Positions 1-11,511 of a DNA stretch of 64,000 bases are shown here, one piece after another. This DNA comes from Ceratothoa steindachneri (taxonomy: Eukaryota; Arthropoda; Malacostraca; Isopoda; Cymothoidae). Where the stretch lies: assembly GCA_963969495.1 (NCBI GenBank), contig OZ018321.1:105428066-105492065 (forward strand), in the 5' to 3' direction. Made by a program: the position numbers and the translations under genes. Under the pieces are notes generated by a model. The model was not told the DNA's origin and ran no database searches. It was given only the letters and a program-made list of their open reading frames with translations. The stretch's first letter is position 1. Each line of letters starts with the position of its first letter.

Positions 1-559
1 TTTAAAATTTCTACTCATTTAAAATCAATAAATTTATAAAAAGATGCACCAGACGGTCTTTGACCTCACCTCGACTCGACTCCAGCTGTTTGGGCGGCGT
101 GTGAAAACTCTCCCTGCAGAAATGAGCCACTGGTGTGTCAAAGATCATTTTGACTCTCCCCTGAGGCAATACAGATCCTTTGGGCAAAATAGAATATTTC
201 GCATCGCGAGCTGCATTGGTTGGTCAGGTGCCTCACTATTCCCTACTGGGTAGAATTGGAATAGTGCCAGCTGTGAGTGGGACCGAGGCCCCCATCTCAC
301 ACACTTACTCCTATGAGGAAATATATGGACGTCTATCAGCGAGGGCAGTGCCTAGTACCCAGTGAAGAAAGAAAAATAGCTAATGAAGTAACAGAAGATG
401 TCAGGAAAAGTTACAGCAAACTTGTTTCGATTGCCGGAAAGTTTGCCCTAAAGGGGAAACCAAATAGAGATATCTGGTGCCTGGAAGAGCGGCAAACTCT
501 TTTAGTCCTAATTCCCTCCACAGTCTTATACTAGTTTGAGACTAGCTGAGCTTTATTCT
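1..559. other. unassigned flank
   Basis: I recognise no gene or repeat here. Short open frames occur on both strands but none matches a family I know. The right part (about 540-560) may hold the 3' side of the neighbouring Tc1-like element, but I could not define a terminal inverted repeat. Confidence 0.3.
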
Positions 560-1444
560 TTCAGGACATTTCCAATTTCCGGTTATTCCCTCACTTTTTT
601 GTATACGCTTCTTCTTACTTATGAGTGGTGAGTTGAGTTCCAGAGAGGCTGGCGTCACACCATCAACCTGTCACCTTGTCTGCCGTAAATGCCTAGGAAC
701 GCTTAGGCGGCCCTGGCAGAGTGGGATGGAGCGTTGTCATGCATAAAAACTAGTCTTTAGAAATGAAAAGGGTATATCATCTAGCCTGGGATCTAAGGCC
801 TCCTTCAAGAGACTGTCCTAGGCGGCTACGGTCACTTCATCTCCATTAGGCACCCTCACTGAGCAAACGACTCTTGTCTCCAATTATACCTGCCCGCAAC
901 ATGTCTTAGCTTCCCTGCTGTTGACATCGCAAACGTTGATGATGCTCATCGCCAAAATAGACGCAACCATTTACCTAACTCTTAGGTCAATCAAGGGTCA
1001 CCCTGGTCTTATTTGTCAAGAAGATGCAACTCATCTCCAACGTAAGGTAATCCCGGGCCCATTGAAACCGCCTCAAAATCTTCTGACGGGGTTCTAAAGG
1101 AGGCAGCTTCAGGGAAGCTCGCACAGAAGCTATGGTCACTAGGATACGGTTTCTGGTAGTCTTCAGTACATAGGGACGACCAGCCGCGGTGAAAATTACT
1201 TTGCTTGTTTGTCCGGATTTTTCACGTAACTGGTAATCAATATTCATAAAATTCTTATCTGTCGCAATCTTGGAGGCCCCTCAATCGGATCGCTTCTTCC
1301 TTAGCGAAGGTCCTTCAAAAATCGTATAACCGTGGCCACATGGTAACCTAACTTCTCCACATTATCATGAACAGATATTTCTTTACCACTTTCCTTGATG
1401 ATGAGAGACTTTTCTTCATAGATAAAGCCTCTGCGACGTCCCAT
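560..1444 (-). pseudogene. Tc1-like transposase relic
   Basis: This is a degraded cut-and-paste DNA transposase read on the minus strand from an ATG at 1444. The N-terminal helix-turn-helix part reads MGRRRGFIYEEKSLIIKE and then HVATVIRFLKD. The 987-1247 frame has the Tc1 signature of an Arg-rich linker followed by QKILRRFQWARDYLTLE and a degraded first catalytic block (LTNKTRVTLD where SDE-like residues are expected). The second catalytic block, FMHDNAPSHSA, is clear at about 716-750. A weak third block lies near 620-660. Stops and frameshifts separate the blocks, so no product is expected. The family assignment rests on motif order and spacing seen by eye. Confidence 0.75.
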
Positions 1445-2639
1445 TGTTCTTAAAGAGAATAAATACTATTAGGTGGTTCATCCAAAATTAGACGAAATTG
1501 AAATAAGAATTGAAGGACGTAACAGACCATACTGAAGACACAATATTATTGTTGCCATATTGTGCAGACCAGCTGGGAAAAGCTTTAACAAAATTGATTC
1601 AGAGAGAACCAAGAAATCCTAGATTGGTTCAGGGTGTAAATCTGCATCCGGATGTTCAGTTTCTTTCTGAGTGTTACTCGTCCATGAATCTTCCATTCCT
1701 TACTCCACTTCCATCTCGAGCCTGGTTTCATTGAAACCATAAAATAAAACTGAAAAAAGTAGATATACAACAATGTTTGGTAACTTATCTAAACACACCT
1801 ATTCTATTCCAGTTCGCACCTTTTTGTCAAACCAATCGACCGGATTCTGATTGCACAAACACCGAGGCATTCTTGAGACGACTCCGCTGTCAGGACTGAG
1901 ACGAAAATCCCTCGAGAGATGGATTTGCTTACGCGCACGCAAGAGGGCGTCAGTGGTGCCACAAACAACCTTGCTTTAGCTGTCATCTGGAGAATTCTGG
2001 CCTTCCACGCCATAGATCTCTATTCATCCAATTACAGAATATGCTGGGGAGGAGAGAAGATAACACCGCATTGCCCAACTGCCCTCACTCTCTCTGTAAA
2101 GGAATGTCATACACTTAAAACATATGCCACAACATACTACAAGCTGCGTTTATCATAACTATGGTAAGAAGGTGTACGCCAGGAGAACGCTCACCATACA
2201 AGCCAAGCAATTGGCTGGGAAACGCTCTACATCCAAGCCCAGCAAGTGGCTGTGGGAGATGCTCTCGTTGGTATTCAAGAAAGAAAACACACCTTAATTC
2301 TGTATACACGAAATCCTTCATGCAAAATACATAAAAGTAAAGGAGCGTTGAGATATTTTTTTCCATTACAAAACCATAGTTTCCTTTCTCCATAAAGCCC
2401 TGGTTTCCTCCATTACGAAGCCATGGTTTCTTCTCGTACGATACCAACGTTTCTTAAATTCTTCTTCTCTTCGTAGAATTAATTAGCAGGTGAGCTGCAT
2501 TTATATCACGGGATAAAATTAAAAAGATCATTCTTCTGACTTTTTGAACTTTGCTAGTTTACATGAATAAGTCTTGCTTATGACTCATTCCTAGACATCA
2601 GCCTCCTGCTAACTTCATGACCTCTGATATCTCTATCTA
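1445..2639. other. unassigned stretch
   Basis: No recognisable gene is present. Frames of 60-110 codons exist (for example 1510-1734 plus and 2115-2447 minus) but show no motif I know. A short imperfect duplication around 2198-2262 (AAGCAATTGGCTG and AGCAAGTGGCTG) is the only local structure seen. Confidence 0.3.
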
Positions 2640-3983
2640 TCTTTTCCTATGGGAAATACTTAGCAAAAGTTATCATTCTCTTCTGGGGATATCTTAAATA
2701 TTGAAGCCCAGAAGAGCCTGAATTCCTCTTCGAATTCCTCCGCGTCTGTAATTTTGGTATTGTCACGTATAATTTTGATGATCTTTTTACTGTCTGCAAG
2801 AATGTACTCGAGTCATTTTCTATATTTAGTCCGTCTATTAAATTATTCCAAAGTACATTTTGTTAGTCCCTAATAAGAGTCATTAATTCGTCGCGTATCT
2901 GCCGTGTTTGTCTGTGCGTAGTGATGTTGAAGCCAGTGTGGTTCACTTCATTGATCCGTTCCCCGTATTTCTTTGCGAGGGATTTAATTCTAGAGGCCCA
3001 AGAAGGGGCAGGAAGAGTTTTATATTTAACTCGGGGAATGGTTTCCTTATCGGCTTTTAATAAATTATCATTAATTTTATCCAACTTCTCGTCAATCTCT
3101 TCTAGAGTTGCATTAATTAAGGGGTCAGGGTTGTAATTTTTGAGTTGTTGTTTATAAGTATCCCAGTTGGCTCGAGCGTAGCTCTTGCGTTCTGGGATAG
3201 GGATTTGAATGGGGGAGGTTGAGATTTTAATAAGTATAGCCTGGTGGTCGCTCGGGGTAGGGGGGCCCGGCTCAATGAAGTAATTGTAAAGGAACACAGT
3301 GCAAGTGAGCGCTATGTCTGGTTTTGTGGCTGATCTGTGTGTAATGTATGTGGGGAAGTTTGGACCAATTCTTGTCATAATAGGTCTTTCAATAAGTGTC
3401 TCAAGATTCTTGCCTGCTGGGTTGGTCGACGTGTAATCTGAGGCAGCACTCCCGCATTGAGGTCGCCAGCAAAAAGAACGGTTCTGCCGTGATCGCAAAG
3501 TTGCAGGTAGTTGTGAAGAGGCAAGTACCCTCTCCTTGGGGATTGGTACCCTGTTGCCAGGACCAGAGGGCACACTGCCGTATGGACCTCAACAGCGTGT
3601 ATGACTCATCGAGTCCACTTATTGATCTGAAGTCAAGACCTCTTTCCACAGCTATCGCGCATCCTTCAAAACGTTCTCCTCTGTGATTTTTGGTTAAGAC
3701 TTCGTAGGGGAAAACTTTTATCCTGTCTGTGTCATTCAACCCATGTTCTGAGATAAATATAACGTCTGGGTCACATTGTCGTATTACGTTACCGTATAGT
3801 ATATTTTGAACGTCCAGCCGTCAGAGTTAAAATGTAATATTTTTAATGTCTACATTGTCTAGTTCCTGTGTGTGGTCGTGTTGTTTTTTGGAATTATTCT
3901 CTTACGAGCTTAGGTCCTTGTGAAGTGTTTGGTGGCGCGGTGGTTTTTCCTGTTGGTTTTTTCCTGAATTCGCTGTCCATTAG
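2640..3983 (-). pseudogene. LINE ORF2 endonuclease relic (Jockey/R1-like)
   Basis: This is the 5' part of a non-LTR retrotransposon ORF2 on the minus strand. The frames at 3401-3739, 3375-3575 and 2863-3573 together give an AP-endonuclease-like (EEP) domain. In order they show a DPDVIFISEHG-type N-terminal motif (near 3750), then CAIAVERGLDF, then LFAGDLNAG (the GDFN-like catalytic block) and finally PPTPSDHQAILIKIS (the SDH catalytic block). At least one frameshift separates the segments. The sequence then runs into a linker toward the reverse transcriptase (2640-2860), but no RT palm is present, so the 3' end is missing. The upstream end abuts a gypsy LTR at 3984, and the matching ORF1 probably lies at 16195-17205 beyond that insertion. 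Confidence 0.75.
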
Positions 3984-4198
3984 TGTAGGAGAATAGCATA
4001 ATGCTCCCAAGTTTTGCCCACCTCCCTTCAGGGCGGACCGCTTATCAACCCTTCCCTTTCCGGCCCAATATCTGTTTATCGATAAATGGGAGCCATCTTC
4101 GACTTCCGATAGTTGCCGAAAGTTTATGATGGACGAAATATAGTAGCTTGAAATCTAATCTACTTTCGGCGCCCTGAGAACCTCCCTCGAGTTAAAAG

Positions 4199-4206
4199 TA
4201 TAAAAG
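4199..4206 (+). promoter_or_regulatory. LTR TATA box
   Basis: TATAAAAG lies about 25-30 bp upstream of a CCTCAGTTGTAG initiator-like stretch. The paired LTR has TATAAAAA at the equivalent place, so the position is conserved between the two copies. Confidence 0.5.
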
Positions 4207-4760
4207 ACAAATTCTTTTAACCCTCAGTTGTAGAGCTTGCACGGTGTCTGGCGGGACAGAAATGGCCATCTATCAGTGTAGTTGTAATTCGTCTAAGCAT
4301 CAAGTCTTCAGAGAGGAGATCGGTCTCAGTTAGGGAGGCTCCTTACCCAGTTGGTCTGCAAGGCAGTGCGGACCCAAGTTCGTACTCACGTATAAGAGCC
4401 AAAGCTATAAACAGCCTAACGCTGCTTCCATAAGCGAGAAAACTACATCTTGGCTTTTCTCCGTGATCCTAAGCGTTGATAGATCACTTCGCCTCTTCCC
4501 CTCACTGAATCACCCAAGATTCCTCGGAGTTCACGAGCGTGGGGCCCTTTGTAACAAGAAGCTCCCGTCACTGCCTTCTTCCAGCAAGAATCGTGACGGA
4601 ATTGTGGGATCAGGTCGGTCCCTGGAGAACCTACCTCATCGTCCCCACTCTTTACATCACCACCTTCACTCACCAGCGCCGCCCGAACATCAGGTTCCAA
4701 GGTAATCCTTCTCTTTCACATTCTCCGACTTCACCGCGAAGCTTACCAGCATTACAAGTA

Positions 4761-6161
4761 TTAGTTTGAGGAATAAGTTCTTGAGTTTTTTTGTAATGTT
4801 GTGTTGATTTAAGTTTTGTTGACTTGATTTTTGCACATATTAAGAAACAATAATAAATAATGAGAGTAAAATTTGCAAAGGTTAGGCTACGTCTCTTAAC
4901 AGCGTAGACTATTAGGTTGTTGCTTAGGCTACGTCTTTAAGTTGGGTAATAAGTCATTGCGGTTTATTTAAAAGTTGTGTTAATTTAATTTTTGTTCTGT
5001 ACCCTCAAAATGGAATGTCAAGTTGAAAGAAAGGCGCATTTTCGACACTTGTTGTTATTCATTTTCAATCGAGACGGGAACAATGCAAACGCACCCAAAG
5101 TTCGTCGCGATATTTGTGCTGTGTACGGAGAAAAATGCTTAATCAGAAAGGACAGCTCAATGGTGGTTTTCACATTCAAAAACGGTCATTTCAATCTTAA
5201 TGACGAAGAACGTTCTGGTCGCCCCATTAAGTTGGATGAAGATCGATTGAACGACCTTCTCCATGAAAATCCTTGTCAATTGACTAGAGAATTGGCTGTA
5301 CAATTGGCGTGTGATCAGAAAACTCTAGTGAATCACCTTCATTCGATGGTAAAGTTCAAAAACTCGGTGCATGGGTTCCGCATGCTTTGAGCAAAAGCAA
5401 CAAACTTCAACGCTCCATGATTCCCGCAGGTTTGCTTGCTCGTCACAAGGCTACTCGTAGATATAAGGAAAGATTTCTTCACCGCATCATCACTGGCAAC
5501 GAAAAGTGGTGTGTTTATGTCAACATGAACCATCGAAAACAATGTGTTAGCCCCAATAAAAAAACACTTCCGCGATTAAAGCAAGGACTTCATCCATAAA
5601 AGACTATGCTGTGTGTGTGGTGGGATTATGAAGGCATCATTCTTTATGAGCTCCTTGCGAACAACGAGATTGTCAATGCATAACTCTACGTTCAACAAAT
5701 GTATCGACTCGCCGAAGCAATTCGTGAAAAGCGACCTCATCGACGTTATGGAATCCTTCTGCAACACGACAATGCTCGTCCTCACATTGCCATATGACAG
5801 AAGACGCTATCCAAACGCTTAATTGGAAAATCCTGCCGCATTCTCCATATTCGCCAGACTTAGCTCCATCGGATTTCCATCTGTTCTGATCGCTCTACAA
5901 CAATTTGCGCGGCGTTTCGTTCAATACTACTGTGGGATTAAGAACCTGGTTAGACGAATTTTTCGAGTCAAAATCCAGAGATTTTTATTGCAGAGGCATC
6001 GACAAACTAGTTGAACGTTGGGAAGAAGTCGTAAATAACAACGGAGAATGCATTATTGATTAAATTGCATATTGTTATCAATTAAAAATAAGGTTTTTCT
6101 AAAATTGTTAATGGTAATGAATAAATTTGATAAAACCGCAAGAACTTATTCCTCAACCCAA
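4761..6161 (+). mobile_element. mariner element inserted in left LTR
   Basis: This is a complete-length mariner (about 1.4 kb) with terminal inverted repeats. The left end reads TTAGTTTGAGGAATAAG, and the right end is the complement of TTGGGTTGAGGAATAAG. It is flanked by TA at 4759-4760 and 6162-6163. The second LTR copy preserves the empty site around 15730-15745 (ACAAGTATATAGCGATTTG), which proves the insertion point and the TA duplication directly in this window. Confidence 0.92.
5010..6063 (+). pseudogene. mariner transposase, Mos1-like, broken
   Basis: The DDE/D transposase starts at ATG 5010 and ends near TAA 6061. The N-terminal paired-type DNA-binding region includes RHLLLFIFNRDGN, DICAVYGE, FNLNDEERSGRP and LHENPCQLTREL. 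The catalytic core follows: ITGNEKWC around 5490-5515, QHDNARPHIA around 5763-5790, and PYSPDLAPSDFHLF around 5848-5890. The first catalytic Asp of the GDEKW block is Asn here, while the second and third are kept. At least two frameshifts (near 5362 and in the C-terminal half) and premature stops split the frame. The element is therefore a recognisable but dead copy of the D,D34D mariner family. Confidence 0.9.
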
Positions 6162-6230
6162 TATATAGGGATTTGTATGGTGAATACTAATTTTCAAGCC
6201 AAGTGACATATCCGAGGTTCACTTATTAAT

Positions 6231-6470
<240 letters not shown>

Positions 6471-6664
6471 TGTTTAGTGTTCATTAAAACTATATTTTCA
6501 TATTGTTGTGTATCTAACTTCCTTTTTGGTCTCTTGCTGGCAAAGTTCATTCCAATTCCTCTGTAGTCAACCTCTAAACACTCTGGGTCAATAAACACAT
6601 TCAGGACACGGGCCGAACAAAGTATAAGGAGTAGTAGTACGACGACTCCGCATTCGGGATAATA

Positions 6665-6667
<3 letters not shown>

Positions 6668-6740
<73 letters not shown>
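6668..6740. repeat. (TA)n microsatellite
   Basis: TA repeat just before the Penelope-like element. A matching tract is found at 16072-16145 in the right LTR. Confidence 0.95.
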
Positions 6741-6743
<3 letters not shown>

Positions 6744-6776
6744 TGATCGAGTCGTTACTTGGGAACCTTATTCGTA

Positions 6777-8016
6777 GCAGGAATATGAAGAAATATGCGA
6801 TGGTTTTGAACATTTAATTTTCCGGACGTTTCGGTCATTGACGATGACCATCATCAGCGAATTCTAAATACCAAAAATTATTTTTAGAAGTATAACTAAA
6901 CACAGAAATCAAATTAGTGAAAATCTATTAGAAATATCTAAAAAAAAATAAATAAATAAATAACTAAATTAAATAATAATCCCACGAGTTTTTTAAATGT
7001 GCATAATAAACATGACTTAAATGACTATCGAAATACAAAAAATTATAAACTATAGCAATAAAATCGAAAGCAAGGCATGAAGAAATCGATTAATAAGACA
7101 GAAAAAAAGATTAAATAATCCCATGAGCAAAAAATATGAATAGTAAACATGAATCAAGCGGAATACAAAAAAAATCACTATAAAACACAGCAAGAGAATT
7201 ATATGGGCAGGGCGAACAATCGAAAATAAGTTAGATCAGGGGGAATGTAATCCAAGCGGATATTAATAAATGGAGCGAAGCAAGTAGTTCAATTAAGTTA
7301 AATTTTAAGTGATTGAACATCAAATAATATGACTAGACTAAGGCACGAAAGTTTAAATAGTAAATAATCAATAATGAAGGGGTCAAAAGGACGACTAAAA
7401 CAATAAACTAAGGAAAAGTCAATAATAAACCAGATCGTTTAGATATTACTCGGACAAACTATAATAGAAATAAAAATTTCTCTGCACGAGTACTGACCTT
7501 ATAACGGTTAAGCTGGGAGTAACAACTGATAGTATGGACAAAATTAGGCAAAAAGAAAACTATTAAGGGGGATGTGGTTGGTTGTACATTTGTCTATATA
7601 GTGAATAATTTAAGGGATGATGAATAATCATTGAGTTCCGGGTTAATTTGTTTGATGTAAAGAGATTCAAGAATTTTTAAACTTAGAAAAGAGGAGGCAG
7701 AAGAGAGTATACTAAAGGAATTAGGGTCAAGCGGGTGGTTAAGTTGTAGTGAATGTTCTCGTATAGAGGAGTGTTCGGGTTTGGAGATGGGAATGTTGGT
7801 TCTGTATGATACTCCGATATGCTTAGCGATCCTACATCTTAATTGTAGACTTGTTTGGCCTACATAGCGACTTTGGCAGGTCGCACAAGTGAAGTGATAA
7901 ATGATGGAGGAACGCAGGCATAATGGGAGTGATTCTTTGTGCCGAAGGAAAGTATGGACAACAAGAGGATTAGAATTAATTAGGAGAAACTTGCATTGGG
8001 GAAAGTATTTATTAAG
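6777..8016 (-). repeat. left inverted arm of PLE 1
   Basis: This is the 3' end of the full-length minus-strand copy. It pairs base for base, with scattered substitutions, with the complement of 9839-11077. The outer end reads GCAGGAATATGAAG on the plus strand. Confidence 0.9.
6828..6857 (-). ncRNA. hammerhead-ribozyme-like core, left arm
   Basis: On the minus strand the sequence is CTGATGA, then GGTCAT-CGTCA-ATGACC forming a perfect 6-bp stem II, then CGAAAC. CUGAUGA and GAAA are the two invariant hammerhead core strings. The following GTCCGGA contains a palindrome (TCCGGA) that could make a very short stem III within one strand or between two molecules. Hammerhead motifs are established in the terminal regions of Penelope-like elements in other animals. 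Cleavage was not tested. Confidence 0.75.
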
Positions 8017-9838
8017 AGGAGAGAGTAAAGCTTTGTTGAATTTTGTGTCAAGTGGAAGATAAGGCAGTTTTAAGAATAGTTTTTGTTTGGGGACAGTTAT
8101 TAGAGGAGTTTTGCGAGAGAACATTTTAAATAAGAAATTGGAAGTAAGTTTGTCAAAAAGATGGTCTGGGAAAAAATTAAAATGAAAAAAGCTCCTAAGA
8201 TATTCAATTTCAGAATCAAAGTGAAACCAATTTGAGCTGATTTTGTAAGCTCTGTGTATACTGTTTATGATGGCAGAATGTTTGAAATTAGTAGGAGTAC
8301 AACTAAAGAAGTGGGTGCCAAGTTTGGTGGTAGTGGGTTTCCTGTAAACTGATGTGTTAAATTTAGAACTAACTTTTGAAACAGTGACATCCAGAAAAGA
8401 GATTTTATTGTTTAATTCTGTCTCCATGGAAAATTTAATATTAGGGTGTTGTTGATTTAAATAATTTAAAAATAATGGGGCATGGTCTTTGTGTTTAAAA
8501 ATAAGGAAGCAGTCATCGATAAATCTTTTAAACACTAACGGTTTATATTCAACCGGACAGTCCCTTAACCAGTTTTTTTCGTGGTAGGATAAAAAAGCAT
8601 TAGCGAAGCTGGGACCCAATGGAGAGCCCATGGCCATTCCATCGTGTTGAATGTACAAAGTCTCATTAAAAAAGAACACTGTATTTTCTACCGAAAATTT
8701 TCATAAGGTAGAAAAAAGAGACTTGGTTAGACCTAAAATGCTATCATTTGATTGAAAAAGGGTATCGGTTATGATTTTCCGAGTTTCCATGACAGGTACA
8801 TTAGTAAATAGAGACTCTACATCGATTGAAGTCATAAACGAGTGGTTCAAATATAATTAAGAAATGTAGCTGACAAATTCAAATGAATCTTTCAAAGTGA
8901 ATTCGTTGCGAGTGAGAGGTTCAATTATGGGGACTAGAAACTTGGCTAAGTTAAAGCTAGGGGTGTTAATGGCAGATAATATTGGACGGAGAGGTAATCC
9001 TACCTTGTGAGTTTTTAGCAAACCATACATAATACCTGGCGATGTACCCGAGGCAAACAGTTGGTTGTAAAAATCACAGAGAATATTTTTCTTTTTTAGA
9101 GAACGTAAAAAGTTGTTAATTTTGTCTTCAATTTTCAAGATGTGTTTAAATGGATCTTTATCCAGTTTAAGAAATTTACAGGAGTCCGAAAGAATTTTTT
9201 GCATTTTAGAAATATAATCAGACCGATTCAAAATGACCACACCCTTCCCTTTATCCGGTTTGGATATCACGATAGAATGATCTTTACGGAGGTTGGACAG
9301 TATATTATAATCTTTGAAACTGAATACAGGGCAGGAAACTTTAAAGCTGTTATATTTATAATAGAATCTATTGGCCCACTACTTAATATCATCTATGAAA
9401 TTGGATCCTGGCTTTGACATAGGGAGGGGATTAAGTCGGTGGCACAGTTTTTCGAAATACAAAAAGTAACGATAAAAATCTAATTTAAAGACTGGGAGTC
9501 TAAAATCTAGTCCCAGAGACAAGATACGTTTTTCCTGAGGGGTCAGAACTTTGTTTGAAAAATTAGAGATGACATCATCCCTAGAACAATTTAACTTGAA
9601 ATTTATACCCAAATTCGATAGTTTATTATTTTGGCGACAAATGGTAGCAGAATTATATTTATCAACTTGTCTACGTATAAAGCTATATAAGATTATGTAA
9701 TCAAACAGAGAAACTGAAGACTTAAGAGACGATGAGAGACGAGTAATATCTGAAGAGAATTTAGACACGAGACGTTGCTTGTGGCGAATCTCTTGCAAAA
9801 GTAATTTAGATGTCCAAGATTTATAGAGCTCACCTTGC
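7594..9838 (-). pseudogene. PLE 1 reverse transcriptase/GIY-YIG endonuclease, nearly intact
   Basis: One minus-strand frame runs from the arm junction to 7594 with only three in-frame stops (at about 9379, 8857 and 8701) and no frameshift. In order it encodes an N-terminal region, DKGKGVVILNRSDY (near 9220-9262, a typical PLE RT motif) and GLLKTHKVGLPLRPILSA. Next come SIDVESLFTNVP (RT motif A with catalytic Asp, near 8805-8840), AMGSPLGPSFANAFLSYHEK (motif B) and RFIDDCFLIF (motif C with the catalytic DD). The C-terminal GIY-YIG nuclease reads FTCATCQSRYVGQTSLQLRC. The protein would copy RNA into DNA and nick its target. The three stops mean this copy is inactive, but the loss looks recent. 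Confidence 0.9.
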
Positions 9839-11076
9839 ATTAATAAATACTTTCTCCAATGCAAGTTTCTCCTAATTAATTCTAATCCTCTTGCTGTCTA
9901 TACTTTCCTTCGGCACAAAGAATCACTCCCATTATGCCTGCGTTCCTCCATCATTTATCACTTCACTTGTGCGACCTGCCAAAGTCGCTATGTAGGCCAA
10001 ACAAGTCTACAATTAAGATGTAGGATCGCTAAGCATATCGGAGTACAATACAGAACCAACATTCCCATCTCCAAACCCGAACACTCCTCTATACGAGAAC
10101 ATTCACTACAACTTAACCACCCGCTTGACCCTGATTCCTTTAGTATACTCTCTTCTGCCTCCTCTTCTCTAAGTTTAAAAATTCTTGAATCTCTTTACAT
10201 CAAACAAATTAACCCGGAACTCAATGATTATTCATCATCCCTTAAATTATTTACTATATAGACAAATGTACAACCAACCACATCCCCCTTAATAGTTTTC
10301 TTTTTGCCTAATTTTGTCCATACTATCAGTTGTTACTCCCAGCTTAACCGTTATAAGGTCAGTACTCGTGCAGAGAAATTTTTATTTCTATTATAGTTTG
10401 TCCGATTAATATCTAAACGATCTGGTTTATTATTGACTTTTCCTTAGTTTATTGTTTTAGTCGTCCTTTTGACCCCTTCATTATTGATTATTTACTATTT
10501 AAACTTTCGTGCCTTAGTCTAGTCATATTATTTGATGTTCAATCACTTAAAATTTAACTTAATTGAACTACTTGCTTCGCTCCATTTATTAATATCCGCT
10601 TGGATTACATTCCCCCTGATCTAACTTATTTTCGATTGTTCGCCCTGCCCATATAATTCTCTTGCTGTGTTTTATAGTGATTTTTTTTGTATTCCGCTTG
10701 ATTCATGTTTACTATTCATATTTTTTGCTCATGGGATTATTTAATCTTTTTTTCTGTCTTATTAATCGATTTCTTCATGCCTTGCTTTCGATTTTATTGC
10801 TATAGTTTATAATTTTTTGTATTTCGATAGTCATTTAAGTCATGTTTATTATGCACATTTAAAAAACTCGTGGGATTATTATTTAATTTAGTTATTTATT
10901 TATTTATTTTTTTTTAGATATTTCTAATAGATTTTCACTAATTTGATTTCTGTGTTTAGTTATACTTCTAAAAATAATTTTTGGTATTTAGAATTCGCTG
11001 ATGATGGTCATCGTCAATGCCGAAACGCCTGGAAAATTAAATGTTCAAAACCATCGCATATGTCTTCATATTCCTG

Positions 11077-11077
<1 letters not shown>
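9839..11077 (+). repeat. right inverted arm of PLE 1 (5'-truncated copy)
   Basis: This plus-strand copy begins abruptly at TTAATAAATACTTTC within the coding region and continues through the GIY-YIG coding sequence (GIY-YIG core near 9970-10030, stop TAG at about 10258) and the whole 3' UTR. Divergence from the left arm is low, on the order of a few percent by eye, and the two GIY-YIG segments are nearly identical. Confidence 0.9.
10998..11026 (+). ncRNA. hammerhead-ribozyme-like core, right arm
   Basis: This is the plus-strand counterpart of the left-arm motif: CTGATGA, a stem II of GGTCAT and ATGCC with one weakened pair, then GAAAC. The stem is less perfect than in the left arm. Confidence 0.65.

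Positions 11078-11134
<57 letters not shown>
11078..11134. repeat. (TA)n microsatellite
   Basis: TA repeat immediately outside the right arm of PLE 1. Confidence 0.95.
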
Positions 11135-11137
<3 letters not shown>

Positions 11138-11511
11138 CATATTTAATTGTGGTGTCATAAGGTGTGCGGTTTGTTGAGAAGCCGTCAATTTGAAATTCCC
11201 CTTTTCTGATTGGCAAGCGCTCAAGGTTAGATATAACAAATAATGAGACATTTTAAATTTTGTTGGTGAAATAAGAATTGATCCCGTGCCCTTTTAATTT
11301 TGTTTCTTTTTTGTATTTTCGGTATACAATATAAAAGAGTTAGGTCAGCCTCGATAACCCTTGGTGGCAGAATCTCAACCAGCATAGTAACTATTTGTAT
11401 TTTAGTTATTTTTTTATTATTATTGTGTATATTATTTGTCACCGCCGTATAATCTGGGTTAGGTCGTAAAGCTCTTTTTCTTGCATCAGTGCATCCGACA
11501 GCGTATCCAAG
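11135..11511 (+). other. gypsy 1 leader region
   Basis: This is non-coding sequence between the PLE insertion and the gag start. TGGTGGCAGAATC at 11362-11374 looks like a tRNA-Leu-type primer binding site, similar to the TGGTGTCAGAAGTGG class. It is preceded by CCTCGATA, which resembles the LTR end CCTCGACA. The first ~220 bp do not match the right LTR and are unexplained. Confidence 0.4.

Larger units (their letters stand above)
6777..11077 (-). mobile_element. Penelope-like element 1 with inverted terminal copies
   Basis: The core copy runs on the minus strand (9838 down to 6777). A second, 5'-truncated copy runs on the plus strand (9839-11077). Both share the last ~1.24 kb (the end of the GIY-YIG coding region plus 3' UTR), so they form large inverted arms joined head to head at about 9838/9839. 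Such partial, sometimes inverted, terminal copies (pseudo-LTRs) are known for Penelope-like retroelements. (TA)n tracts flank both sides (6668-6740 and 11078-11134), and each arm carries a hammerhead-like motif. The insertion lies at the LTR/leader junction of gypsy element 1. Confidence 0.88.

Noticed and set aside
6777..11077. Large palindrome as a CRISPR-like, viral or satellite structure
   Set aside because: The arms encode the end of a PLE GIY-YIG protein, so the palindrome is explained by inverted PLE copies. No CRISPR repeats or spacers exist anywhere in the window.
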